The notes under the pieces are model-generated. The model worked only from the letters and a program-made list of their open reading frames with translations. It ran no database searches and was not told where the DNA came from. Shown here piece after piece: positions 27,055 to 34,816 of a stretch of DNA of 64,000 bases. Numbering within the stretch: position 1 is the first letter of the stretch; every line of letters starts with the position of its first letter. This stretch comes from Gemmataceae bacterium (GTDB taxonomy: Bacteria > Planctomycetota > Planctomycetia > Gemmatales > Gemmataceae), in the NCBI GenBank assembly GCA_901538445.1, contig LR594585.1, positions 739,668 to 803,667 of the forward strand, in the 5' to 3' direction. The position numbers were made by a program, and so were the translations under genes.

Positions 27055-28494
27055 ATGCGAACGCTTGCCCTCGCCGCACTGGTTCTGCTTCCGACACTCG
27101 CGCACGCGCAGAAGGACGTCGCCGTGAAGGCCGCGGCCGCCCACGCCGACGCGAACTGGCCGACCGCGCTCAAGATCTGGGAGTGGGCCGAGCCGGGCTA
27201 CCAGGAGAAGAAGTCGGCCGCGGCGCTGGCCGAGGTGGCCGAGAAGGCCGGGTTCGCGGTGAAGAAGGGCGTCGCCGGCATCCCCACCGCGTTCACCGCC
27301 GAGTTCGGCTCCGGCAAGCCGGTCATCGGGATCATGGGCGAGTTCGACGCGCTGCCCGAGCTGAGCCAGGAGGCGGTGCCGTTCCGCAAGCCGCGGGCCG
27401 ACGGCAACGGGAACGGGCAGGCGTGCGGGCACCACCTGTTCGGCGTCGCGTCGCTGTCGGCGGCGCTGGCCGTCGGCGAGCAGATCAAGGCCGGGAAGAT
27501 CAGGGGCACGGTGCGGTTCTACATGTGCCCGGCCGAGGAGGGCGGGGCCGCAAAGGTGTTCATGGCGCGCGCCGGGCTGTTCGACGACTGCGACACCGTG
27601 CTCCACTGGCACCCGGGCAGCCGCAACACCGCCGGCGACTCGACGTGCCTGGCCCGGATCGCGGTGAAGTTCCGGTTCCAGGGCACCGCGTCGCACGCCG
27701 CCGGCTCGCCCGAGAAGGGCCGCTCCGCGCTCGACGGGTTGCTGCTCGCGATGCACGCCGTCGAACTGCTCCGCGAGCACACGCCGGACGGCACCCGGTT
27801 GCACCACACGATCACCAGCGGGGGCGGGGCGGCCAACGTCGTCCCCGAGTTCGCCGAGGGGTTCTTCTACGTCCGCCACCCGAAGGCCGAGGTCGTCAAG
27901 CAACTGTACCCGCGGCTGCTCAAGTGCGCACAGGGCGCGGCGCTGGCGACCGAGACGAAGCTCGAAGTCGTGTACCTCGGCGGCACGATGGAGATCCTCC
28001 CGAACAACGCGCTCGCCGAGCTGGCGAAGAAGAACCTGACGGCGCTGAACAACCTGAAGTACGACGCCGACGAGACCAAGTTCGCGCTCCGCATCCGCGA
28101 GACGTTCCCCGACAAGCCGGACCTGGACGACATCGCGAAGGTGTTCGACTCGTCGGGCAAGTCGAGCGGGGGCAGCACCGACGTGGGCGACGTGTCGTGG
28201 GTGGTGCCGGTCACCGGGTTCGGCACCGCGTGCTGGGTGCCGGGCACCCCGGGGCACTCGTGGCAGGCGGTCGCGTGCGGGGGGACGACCATCGCCAAGA
28301 AGGGGATGAACCTCGCGGCCCGCACTCTCGCGGCGACGGCCTACGACCTGTTCGCCGACCCTTCGCTGGTCGCCGCGGCGAAGGCCGAGCACAAGAAGCG
28401 GCTCGACGGCAAGAAGTACGAGGCGATGCTCGACAAGGACCAGCCCCCGCCGCTCGACTACCGCACGCCCGGCAAGGGCAAGACCGGCGAGTGA
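27055..28494 (+). CDS. Exported M20-family amidohydrolase (AbgB-like)
   Basis: A 479-residue metallo-amidohydrolase with a signal peptide (MRTLALAALVLLPTLAHA, then QK). The M20 motifs are visible: IGIMGEFDALPELS near residue 100, GQACGHHLFG near 122 with metal-binding His, CPAEEGGAAK near 160 with the catalytic/metal Glu pair, and FQGTASHAAGSPEKG near 210. The order and the GNGQACGHHLFG stretch fit the AbgB branch, which cleaves p-aminobenzoyl-glutamate and related amides. The C-terminal half returns to the catalytic domain (GTACWVPGTPGHSWQ). ATG 27055 directly precedes the signal peptide. True substrate unknown. Confidence 0.88.
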   Translation: MRTLALAALVLLPTLAHAQKDVAVKAAAAHADANWPTALKIWEWAEPGYQEKKSAAALAEVAEKAGFAVKKGVAGIPTAFTAEFGSGKPVIGIMGEFDALPELSQEAVPFRKPRADGNGNGQACGHHLFGVASLSAALAVGEQIKAGKIRGTVRFYMCPAEEGGAAKVFMARAGLFDDCDTVLHWHPGSRNTAGDSTCLARIAVKFRFQGTASHAAGSPEKGRSALDGLLLAMHAVELLREHTPDGTRLHHTITSGGGAANVVPEFAEGFFYVRHPKAEVVKQLYPRLLKCAQGAALATETKLEVVYLGGTMEILPNNALAELAKKNLTALNNLKYDADETKFALRIRETFPDKPDLDDIAKVFDSSGKSSGGSTDVGDVSWVVPVTGFGTACWVPGTPGHSWQAVACGGTTIAKKGMNLAARTLAATAYDLFADPSLVAAAKAEHKKRLDGKKYEAMLDKDQPPPLDYRTPGKGKTGE

Positions 28495-28524
28495 CGCCGG
28501 GGGAGGCGGATCGGCCGCCGTGTT

Positions 28525-28591
28525 CTGGTCCGAGCCCGAGCGCCGAGCGAGGGACCACGCTAACCCTCGCTCGGGCTCGGGCTCGGACCAG
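28525..28591. repeat. Family D-like diverged palindrome
   Basis: Outer CTGGTCCGAG/CTCGGACCAG, arms of 29 and 28 bases complementary apart from one extra base, and a 10-base centre. The arm core CCCGAGCGCCGAGCGAGGG resembles the family D core CCCTGAGCGCCAGCGAGGG. It begins 30 bases after the M20 hydrolase stop. Confidence 0.75.
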
Positions 28592-28746
28592 ACACGACAC
28601 GAGACCGGGTTCGCTCCCCCGCCACACGCGGTGCGCAAAAATCTCGGGCCGCGTGTCGCCGGTGATGAGAGCCCTGCGTTTCTTCTCATAGACCCGCCGG
28701 CACGGGGCGGACCCCGAGTCCGCCCCCCACTCCCACGAGGCGTTCC

Positions 28747-29544
28747 ATGTTCTGGCTCACGAAGGTACTGGCCCCCGCCGCGCTGGTCGCGGCCGTCGGC
28801 GCGACCGTGGTGGTCGCGCAGCCGCCCGAGCGCAAGGGCCGCGACGAGAAGCGCGACCCGACGGGCGAGCGGCCGGCCGCGCGGCCCGACGCGGCCGTCG
28901 ATGCGTGGGTGAAGGTGCTGGTCGAGAAGATCGCCGACCCGCACGACACGGTCCGCGACAGCGCCCGTGCGGCGCTCGTCCACATCGGCCCGCAGGCGCT
29001 CCCGGCCCTGAAGAAACACGCCGACGGCGACGACGCGGTGAAGGCGGTCGCGGCCCGCAACGTCATCGCGATGATCGAGCGCGGCGGCCGCCCCGGGCGT
29101 CCCGGTGGCGAGCGCGCCGACGGTCCGATGGGGCCGGGCGGCGAGCGACCGGGTGGCGACCGGCCCGGTCCCGGTGACCGGCCCGGACCGGGCGGACCGG
29201 GCGATCGCAACCCGATCGGCCGCGCGCTGGGCGAGCTGAACCTGACCGAGAAGCAGGAGAAGCAGGCCCGCGACATCATCGCGGCGCACGGCAAGAAGAT
29301 GATGGAGTTCGGCGAGAAGCTCCGCGACGGCACGATCGACCGCGACGCCGCCCGCGAGGGGTTCGAGAAGCTCCGCGGCGAGCTGATGAAGGAGCTGAAG
29401 GGCGTGCTCGACGCCGAGCAGGCGAAGAAGCTCGAAGCGGCGATGCAGGGGCCGGGCGGCCCCGGCGGCCGGCCCGGTCCCGGTGGCCCCGGTGGTCCCC
29501 CGCCGGGCGAGCGCCCCGGCCGCCCGCGGCCCGAGGGCGACTGA
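28747..29544 (+). CDS. Exported CpxP/Spy-like protein with Gly-Pro-rich linkers
   Basis: A 265-residue protein with a signal peptide (FWLTKVLAPAALVAAVGATVVVA). Residues about 50-110 form HEAT-like helices (DAWVKVLVEKIADPHDTVRD, SARAALVHIGPQALPAL). A Gly/Pro/Arg-rich linker follows, then a helical segment (LNLTEKQEKQARDIIAAHG, LRDGTIDRDAAREGF) of the LTxxQ type seen in periplasmic Spy/CpxP chaperones. The C-terminal 35 residues are again a GPGG repeat. Probably periplasmic and involved in metal or stress response, by analogy only. Palindrome A3 begins 16 bases after the stop. Confidence 0.75.
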   Translation: MFWLTKVLAPAALVAAVGATVVVAQPPERKGRDEKRDPTGERPAARPDAAVDAWVKVLVEKIADPHDTVRDSARAALVHIGPQALPALKKHADGDDAVKAVAARNVIAMIERGGRPGRPGGERADGPMGPGGERPGGDRPGPGDRPGPGGPGDRNPIGRALGELNLTEKQEKQARDIIAAHGKKMMEFGEKLRDGTIDRDAAREGFEKLRGELMKELKGVLDAEQAKKLEAAMQGPGGPGGRPGPGGPGGPPPGERPGRPRPEGD

Positions 29545-29560
29545 CGCGAACTCCGGAAAC

Positions 29561-29625
29561 GGCGAGCCGCGTCAGTCATGACGCGGGTGAAACGTGAACC
29601 CGTGCCGTGACTGGCACGGCTCGCC
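29561..29625. repeat. Family A element, copy A3: cloverleaf-type palindrome
   Basis: The 65 bases split into outer GGCGAGCC, arm 1 GCGTCAGTCATGACGC, arm 2 GGGTGAAACGTGAACCC (4-bp stem), arm 3 GTGCCGTGACTGGCAC and outer GGCTCGCC, again without linkers. Against A2, arm 3 changes two pairs with compensation (C-G to T-A, C-G to G-C). It lies between convergent genes. Confidence 0.9.
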
Positions 29626-29637
29626 CAGTCACATCGT

Positions 29638-29814
29638 TCACGACACCAGCACGACCGCGACGACCGCGAGCATCAGCGCCAGGCCGACGCCGAGCACCCA
29701 CGCGGCGGTGGTCGAGGGCGGCTTCTTCGCCAACTCGCGGGCGTGCTGCTGGCTCTCGTGCTTGTGCTTCTTGCGGGCCAACTCGTGCTGCTTCTTCTTC
29801 GTGCTGTGGCTCAT
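29638..29814 (-). CDS. Small single-pass membrane protein
   Basis: A 58-residue protein: a very basic, His/Lys/Gln-rich N-terminus (MSHSTKKKQHELARKKHKHE) followed by one membrane helix (AAWVLGVGLALMLAVVAVVL) and the end VS. Its reading frame is clear, although it is shorter than common ORF cut-offs. The composition (cytosolic positive head, one helix) resembles small membrane regulators, but I do not recognise the family. It is convergent with the CpxP-like gene, with the A3 palindrome between them. Confidence 0.6.
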   Translation of the reverse strand: MSHSTKKKQHELARKKHKHESQQHARELAKKPPSTTAAWVLGVGLALMLAVVAVVLVS

Positions 29815-29951
29815 TGCGAACCTCCGTCGGGGAGAGGCCGCGCGGCCGGCTCGGTTCGGAACCGGGAGTTGCGTGAGTGCGGCGGCGCGACCGGAATGGT
29901 GCGTCGAGTCTACCGCGCCCGCCCGCTAAATGTCGAGAGGACGAAATCAGA

Positions 29952-30097
29952 AGAGAGTGATCCACAGATTACGCAGAAGACACAGATTGGAAATCAGAGG
30001 ACAGAAGACAGAGATCAGTCGAAGACCGGATGTCCTCTGTCCTCTGTCCTCTGGTTCTTTAATCTGTGTCTTCTGCGTAATCTGCGGATCACTCTCT
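29952..30097. repeat. Long A/T-richer inverted repeat after the hydroxyacid dehydrogenase gene
   Basis: Arms of 37 bases (29952-29988, 30061-30097) match at 36 positions and contain CAGATTACGCAGAAGACACA. The centre holds AGAGGACAGAAGACAGAG against CTCTGTCCTCTGTCCTCT, giving a second inner stem. The 299 bases 29815-30112 contain no gene. The right arm lies 15 bases downstream of the dehydrogenase stop, so it could terminate that gene. Confidence 0.85.
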
Positions 30098-30112
30098 GCC
30101 GCTCTCTCGTTC

Positions 30113-31105
30113 TCAGTTCACGACGTTCCGTAGCGGTTCGCCGAGGAGTGCGCGGCGGCACGCTTGCGAGCCCTTGATCCGCATGTCGAGCAACCCCTGC
30201 TCGGAGTAGAACGCCGAGTGCGGGTTCAGGATCACCCGGTCATGGCACGGGTCGTTCGGGTCGCGCCACGCCACCAGCAGCGGGTGGTCGGCCGGCGGCG
30301 GCTCGACCGGCAGCACGTCGATCCCGGCCCCGGCCAGCTTCCCGCTGCGGATCGCCGCCGGGATCGCGGTCGCGTCCACGGTCGCGCCGCGGGCGGTGTT
30401 CACCAGGAACGAGCGGTCGGGCATCAACGAAATCGCACGCGCGTCCACGATGTGCCGCGTCTCGGGCGTGAGCGGGCAGTGGACGCTCAGCACGAACGCC
30501 TGCTTCAGCAGGTCGTCGAGCGCCTCCACCCGGCGGAACCCGTTGGCCTTGTCGTACCCGTCCTGCTTGTGCGGGTCGTAGAACGCGACGTCCATGCCCA
30601 GCGCCTTGGCCCGCAGCGCCGCCGCGGTGCCGATGCGGCCCAGCCCGATGACGCCGAACACCTGCCCCCGGAGCCGGTGCAGCGGGGCGACCGGCATGAA
30701 GCTCCAGTCGCCCTGCCCGCGCTGCAGACGGCTGTTGAAGAAGTTGATGCCGCGGGTGAGCGACAGCATCATCCCGATGGCCGAGTCGGCGACCTCCTCG
30801 GTGCCGTAGTCGGGCACGTTGCCGACCGGGATGCCGCGCTCGCGGGCGAACCGGTGGTCCACGTTGTCGAACCCGACCCCGCACCGCACGATCAGCTTGC
30901 ACTGCTTGAGGCGGCTGATGGTGTCGCGGGTGATGGCGATGTTGTGGTACAGCATCACGGCGTCGGCGTCCTCGACCTTGCCGACGAGGTCGGCCTCGGA
31001 GCGGGCGTCGAGGCTCACGACGTCGGCGAGGTCGCCGAGGACGTTGCGCTCGGCCAGCAGGTCGTCGGTGATGAAGTCGGCGACGACGACGCGGAACGGT
31101 GGCAT
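30113..31105 (-). CDS. D-2-hydroxyacid dehydrogenase (CtBP / phosphoglycerate-dehydrogenase-like)
   Basis: A 330-residue NAD-dependent D-2-hydroxyacid dehydrogenase. The NAD-binding motif is GVIGLGRIGTAAALRAKALG near residue 150. Substrate/catalytic stretches are VRCGVGFDNVD near 72, LVNTARGATVD near 230 with the conserved Arg, DVLPVEPPP near 262 with Glu, and LNPHSAFYSE near 297 with the catalytic His. The last stretch and the overall pattern fit the C-terminal-binding-protein-like branch. The substrate is unknown. ATG 31105 is followed directly by MPPFRVVVADFI, the first strand of the fold. Divergent from nusB. Confidence 0.9.
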   Translation of the reverse strand: MPPFRVVVADFITDDLLAERNVLGDLADVVSLDARSEADLVGKVEDADAVMLYHNIAITRDTISRLKQCKLIVRCGVGFDNVDHRFARERGIPVGNVPDYGTEEVADSAIGMMLSLTRGINFFNSRLQRGQGDWSFMPVAPLHRLRGQVFGVIGLGRIGTAAALRAKALGMDVAFYDPHKQDGYDKANGFRRVEALDDLLKQAFVLSVHCPLTPETRHIVDARAISLMPDRSFLVNTARGATVDATAIPAAIRSGKLAGAGIDVLPVEPPPADHPLLVAWRDPNDPCHDRVILNPHSAFYSEQGLLDMRIKGSQACRRALLGEPLRNVVN

Positions 31106-31296
31106 CGGAAGTTCCCGGGAGGAGGTCGGATGCGTGCGTTCTAGCCACCGCGGGACCGGAAATCCACTAGCATGACTCCGCCGGGAAGTGCGGAGTGCGG
31201 AACGCGGAATGCGGAGTGAAAGCCGCAGTTGGTTCCGTGTTTCCGGTGCTTCGATTCCGCACTCCGAATTCCGCATTCCGAATTCTGGTGTCCCGA
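31106..31296. promoter_or_regulatory. Divergent region with imperfect inverted repeat before nusB
   Basis: Contains GGAAGTGCGGAGTGCGGAAC (31185 on) and a partial complement (about 31253-31287) built of CCGCA/TTCCG steps. The arms are only partly complementary. Promoters for the dehydrogenase and nusB must lie here, but I see no clear boxes. Confidence 0.5.
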
Positions 31297-31743
31297 ATGG
31301 CCCGCCGATCCCGAGCCCGCGAAGTCGCCCTCCAGTTGCTGTTCCAGCGCGACCTGAACCCGACGCCGGTCCCGCGGCCGGCGATCGAGCGGTTCACCCG
31401 CGAGCGGCTGCTCCAGGACCGCGAGATGGCGGCGTACTGCCTCGCGCTCTACGACGGCACGCTCGCGAAGCAGACCGAGATCGACCCGAAGCTGACCGCG
31501 ACCGCGACGAACTGGCGGCTCTCCCGCATGCTGCCGGTGGACCGCAACCTGCTGCGGATGGCGGCCTACGAGCTGCTGTTCGACCCGGCGGCCGAGCCGA
31601 TCGAGGTCATCATCCACGAGGCGAACGAGCTGGCGTCGCGGTTCGGCTCGGCCGACTCGCCGAAGTTCGTCAACGGCGTCCTCGATAAGATCGCAAAGAT
31701 GCGCACCGCCCCCGCCACCGAGGGCGCACCCACCGGCGCGTGA
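31297..31743 (+). CDS. nusB: Transcription antitermination factor NusB
   Basis: A 148-residue NusB, an all-helical RNA-binding protein that with NusE (S10) promotes antitermination of rRNA operons. The family pattern is clear: RRSRAREVALQLLFQRD at the start, W..SRMLPVDRNLLRMAAYEL in the middle, and IIHEANELASRFGS..SPKFVNGVLDKIA at the end. Length is normal. ATG 31297 begins MARRSRARE. The upstream frame reads through the inverted repeat. Confidence 0.94.
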   Translation: MARRSRAREVALQLLFQRDLNPTPVPRPAIERFTRERLLQDREMAAYCLALYDGTLAKQTEIDPKLTATATNWRLSRMLPVDRNLLRMAAYELLFDPAAEPIEVIIHEANELASRFGSADSPKFVNGVLDKIAKMRTAPATEGAPTGA

Positions 31744-31774
31744 GGTAACCACAGCTCAGTGAGAGGGCGCTTGG

Positions 31775-32020
31775 GTGGGAAAGCCGAATCGCACCGATTG
31801 GCCGCTTTGGGTCCGAGCGGGACTCGCTGGCCTGCCGTCCCGGGCGGCCGCGATGGCGTTTGTGCGCATTTCACTGGCAACGGCGATCGGGTGCGCGATC
31901 GCGGGCTACTGGGTTCCGCAACTCGTACTCGGCGTGCTGGTCATGCCGCTCGCCGCCTGGTGGTACTGGGCCGCGATCCAGTGGGTGGACACTCACGGCG
32001 GTTGGTCCCGATCAAGTTAG
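31775..32020 (+). CDS. Small membrane protein
   Basis: An 81-residue protein with GTG start (MGKPNRTDWPLWVRAGLAGL) and two hydrophobic segments, AFVRISLATAIGCAIAGYWV and LVLGVLVMPLAAWWYWAAIQ. It ends with a short polar tail (WVDTHGGWSRSS). It lies 31 bases after nusB and 20 bases before the next gene. No family recognised, but the two-helix pattern and amphipathic start make it a believable gene. Confidence 0.6.
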   Translation: MGKPNRTDWPLWVRAGLAGLPSRAAAMAFVRISLATAIGCAIAGYWVPQLVLGVLVMPLAAWWYWAAIQWVDTHGGWSRSS

Positions 32021-32040
32021 TAGCGCGTCTGACGCGGACG

Positions 32041-32481
32041 GTGTTTGTGGTGGACGAACTCCCCGAAGCTCTGAAGCGCTATCGGACCCGTGCGGGTCAG
32101 GATGCCCTTGCCGCCCGGCTTGGCTTGACAATCGACCCGTACTCGCAGGACTGGGAGTGGGAGATCGCTCAACCTGAGAAGTTTGACGAGTGGTTGGCGG
32201 TCTTCCGCACTGCACCGCTCTCAGACGACGAGCGATTTTCCCTCATGGAGACGCTCATCCAGTGCGTCGAGGACATGGTGCTGAGCTCCGGTCCGCCGGC
32301 AGAGGTCGAGGCGTTGTCGCAGTGGCAGGCGGTCGCTGCACTCCTTCAAGAACGGCCGCGACTCCACGCCAGCAGCATCGCGTACTGGTCGGTGTTTGGT
32401 CACGACGACCCTGAAGAGCAGTTCCGGGTGTCGGTCCCGATGCGGCGGGTGTGGGCGGCCGTGCGACCGGTGTTGGGGTAG
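32041..32481 (+). CDS. Hypothetical protein
   Basis: About 146 residues from a GTG start (VFVVDELPEALKRYRTRAGQ). Trp/Glu-rich stretches follow: DPYSQDWEWEIAQPEKFDEW and VAALLQERPRLHASSIAYW. This composition is seen in small immunity-type or SUKH/Imm-like proteins, but I cannot assign a family. The start is uncertain: GTG codons at 32041, 32047 and 32050 are all in frame. G+C bias is lower than in neighbours, hinting at a more recent or less expressed gene. Confidence 0.6.
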   Translation: MFVVDELPEALKRYRTRAGQDALAARLGLTIDPYSQDWEWEIAQPEKFDEWLAVFRTAPLSDDERFSLMETLIQCVEDMVLSSGPPAEVEALSQWQAVAALLQERPRLHASSIAYWSVFGHDDPEEQFRVSVPMRRVWAAVRPVLG

Positions 32482-32616
32482 CAAAGGCACGCCACACCCG
32501 CCCCGAATAATTCCCGCTTGACTCGCACCTCATCGTTGCGCACGTTTGTTCAGTATCATTTCGTTGCCACCTCGCGACGCACGTCCGCACGCGAATCCCC
32601 TCAACTCTGGTGTCCC

Positions 32617-34104
32617 ATGCGTAGCGCCTGTCTCGCTGTGTGTTTCCTTGCGCCCGCTGCGGCGCTCGCGCAGTTCACCGTCACGCCCGAGCCGGTCAGG
32701 GACCGCGTGCGGGCGACCGCCGACCTGCCCGCCACCCAGCACAAGCGGAACGCCGCCGGCAGCGACGGCTTCGGCCTGTGCGTGTACACGTCGGCGTGGC
32801 ACGCGGCGCTGTGGCAGTCGGTCGGCGAGCTGTACGGGTTCCGCGACTGGATGACCCGCCGGCCCGGCGGCTCGTACCCCGAGAAGTTCGAGGCCACGCT
32901 CGCCGCGTTCTGCCAGGAGCGGCGCGTCCCCGTGCCGTCGTACGTCCAGCACACCGGCGGCGACGACGAGTTCCTGTCGCTCGCGCTCAAGACCGGCCGC
33001 ATGGCGTGCGTCACGTACTGCGGGGCCGACGGCCCCGGCCGGTACGGTGCGGAGGTCGTCGGGCACATGGTCAATCTCGTTCACCTCGACGACGCCACCG
33101 CCGCAATCGTCGATAACAACTTCCCCGGGTCGTGGCTGTGGATGAGCCGCGGCGACTTCCTCGCCCGGTGGCGCGGCACGCGGCCCGACGGCCGGCCGTT
33201 CCTGATCCGCGACGCACGCGGCCGGGCGACGCCCGTCGGCGGCGGGTGGGCCATCGTGCTGCTGCACAGCCCGCCGCCACCGTATACCGACGAACCGCCA
33301 GCGCTGTTCGCACAGGCCGACTGCCCCGGCGGTCGCTGCCCGGTTCCGCCGACCGCGAACGGGCAGTGGGTGCCGCACAGCAACGGCCGCGAGTGGGGCT
33401 ACTGGGTGAACGGGAATCGCGTCGCGGTCGCGTTCGCCGACGGCCGGGTCGAGGCGACCGACACGCACGGCAACGCCACGGGCGATCCGATCGCGCCGCC
33501 CGCCCCGCTCCCGCCGGGCGTCGGCACAAAACGTGCGCCGCTGCGCGTGGAACCGCCCGCACAGTCCGAAGCGTTCCCGCAAGGCGGCGTGCAGGGCGAG
33601 CGGCTCCCGACCGAGACGCGCTACTGGCACAACGGCGAGCAATGCTCGAAAGAAGAGGCGCTCTCGGCGCTCGCGCTCGCCGACGATTCCGGCCGCTGGC
33701 ACCTCACCGTCGTGGGCGACGCCGCGTTCGCCCGCACCGTTCGCGCCGACATCGCGGCACTGCCGGCGGCCGTTCGCGAGCGGTTGCACGTCCAGCACTA
33801 CCGGCCCGGTGACTGGCAGGTCACGCAGTTCCGGCTCGGTCCCGGTGTAACCTTGCGGACCCCGGCCCGCGACCGCGTCGGCAGCGACGTCGGCACGGTG
33901 CCGGTCGCCGGCTACTCCGCGGCGCGCCTGAAGGAGTTGCTCGCGCTCGACGGCGGCCCCGCACAGCGGCCGCGGGTCGCCCCGGCACCGACCCCGAGCC
34001 CCCCGCAACCCGCCGACCCGGCCCCGAAGCCCGCCGCACCTTCGGGGAACCTCGTCCTGCTCGCGGCGCTGTCCACCATCGTCTATCTCATCTTGCGGAG
34101 GTAA
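32617..34104 (+). CDS. Exported papain-like cysteine peptidase candidate with a C-terminal anchor
   Basis: A 495-residue protein with a signal peptide (MRSACLAVCFLAPAAALA, then QF). The next 180 residues read FGLCVYTSAWHAALWQS (possible catalytic Cys), GHMVNLVHLDDATAAIVDNN (possible His and Asn) and FPGSWLWMSRGDFLARW, the order expected of a papain/C39-like fold. A Pro-rich linker, a second globular region (EEALSALALADDSGRWHL) and a C-terminal membrane helix (NLVLLAALSTIVYLILRR) follow. The next gene starts two bases after the stop. The peptidase call is an inference from residue order. Confidence 0.65.
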   Translation: MRSACLAVCFLAPAAALAQFTVTPEPVRDRVRATADLPATQHKRNAAGSDGFGLCVYTSAWHAALWQSVGELYGFRDWMTRRPGGSYPEKFEATLAAFCQERRVPVPSYVQHTGGDDEFLSLALKTGRMACVTYCGADGPGRYGAEVVGHMVNLVHLDDATAAIVDNNFPGSWLWMSRGDFLARWRGTRPDGRPFLIRDARGRATPVGGGWAIVLLHSPPPPYTDEPPALFAQADCPGGRCPVPPTANGQWVPHSNGREWGYWVNGNRVAVAFADGRVEATDTHGNATGDPIAPPAPLPPGVGTKRAPLRVEPPAQSEAFPQGGVQGERLPTETRYWHNGEQCSKEEALSALALADDSGRWHLTVVGDAAFARTVRADIAALPAAVRERLHVQHYRPGDWQVTQFRLGPGVTLRTPARDRVGSDVGTVPVAGYSAARLKELLALDGGPAQRPRVAPAPTPSPPQPADPAPKPAAPSGNLVLLAALSTIVYLILRR

Positions 34105-34106
34105 CC

Positions 34107-34475
34107 ATGTCCGATCTCACGACCCTCCAGTCCTGGCTCGCGTCGCTCGGCCCCTACGGCTACGTGCTCGCGGCGGCGCTGCCGGTCGTCGCGTACCTCG
34201 TGCGGCGCTGGACCGGGCCGCCGGCCGCGCCGGTCACGCCCACGCCGGCCCCGACGCCGGCGGTCGCGCCGCCGCGGCTCGACGCGGTCGCCCCGTTGCT
34301 CAACGCGCTGCTGAACGCGCTCGGCCTCGCGCCGCGGAACCGCCCGGCGACCGTGGCCGACCTGCCGCACGCCACGCACCTCCAGTTGCGCGGCGAGCTC
34401 GACGCGGTGACCGCGGCGATGAGCGCCGCCCACGCCGCCGCGCTCGCGGACCTCGCGCCGCGCGGGGAGAAATGA
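34107..34475 (+). CDS. Small single-pass membrane protein coupled to the peptidase-like gene
   Basis: A 122-residue protein: an N-terminal membrane helix (YGYVLAAALPVVAYLVRRW), a Pro/Thr/Ala linker (about residues 36-55) and a helical C-terminal half (LDAVAPLLNALLNALGL, LRGELDAVTAAMSAAHAAAL). It starts two bases after the upstream stop, so the two genes surely share a transcript. Its arrangement resembles accessory subunits that anchor a partner at the membrane. Not recognised further. Confidence 0.65.
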   Translation: MSDLTTLQSWLASLGPYGYVLAAALPVVAYLVRRWTGPPAAPVTPTPAPTPAVAPPRLDAVAPLLNALLNALGLAPRNRPATVADLPHATHLQLRGELDAVTAAMSAAHAAALADLAPRGEK

Positions 34476-34482
34476 ACACGCC

Positions 34483-34562
34483 CTCTGTCGAGCCACGGGG
34501 CTCGCCCCCGTGGTGCTGGGGCGCGAGAAGACCACGGGGGCGAGCCCCGTGGCTCGACAGAG
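34483..34562. repeat. Nested palindrome E1 with double hairpin arms
   Basis: Perfect 32-base arms (34483-34514, 34531-34562) and a 16-base centre. Each arm holds an 8-bp hairpin: CCACGGGG-CTCGC-CCCCGTGG on the left and CCACGGGG-GCGAG-CCCCGTGG on the right, framed by CTCTGTCGAG/CTCGACAGAG. It starts seven bases after the upstream stop codon. Confidence 0.93.
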
Positions 34563-34705
34563 TTGAGCGGTGCGGGTTGTGCGCGGCCGCGTTGCGCTCC
34601 GGGAGCGCGATTGTTGCGGCTTTGTGCGCGACGATGGTGCGGCGCGGGGTACACTGGAACTATCAAGCACTCCGCTTGAGCACGCACCCCTGCGAGGTCC
34701 GCACC

Positions 34706-34816
34706 ATGGCGAAGGGCAACAACGCGCAGAACAAGGACAAGAAGAAGGCCAAGGCCAACCCGAAGAAGGAAGCCAAGGACACCACGACCAAGCCGATCAC
34801 GCCGAAGAAGAAGTAG
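34706..34816 (+). CDS. Very small lysine-rich protein
   Basis: A 36-residue peptide (MAKGNNAQNKDKKKAKANPK, then KEAKDTTTKPITPKKK) that is almost half Lys and has no hydrophobic core, probably disordered and nucleic-acid binding. GCGAGG lies about ten bases before the ATG. The codons are clean and use the genome's preferred AAG for Lys. I recall similar short Lys-rich peptides in related genomes. Function unknown. Confidence 0.5.
   Translation: MAKGNNAQNKDKKKAKANPKKEAKDTTTKPITPKKK

Noticed and set aside
21498-29625. tRNA gene suggested by the cloverleaf shape of family A elements
   Set aside because: Arm sizes, the absence of linkers, and the lack of TTC loop, anticodon arm and CCA end rule out tRNA.
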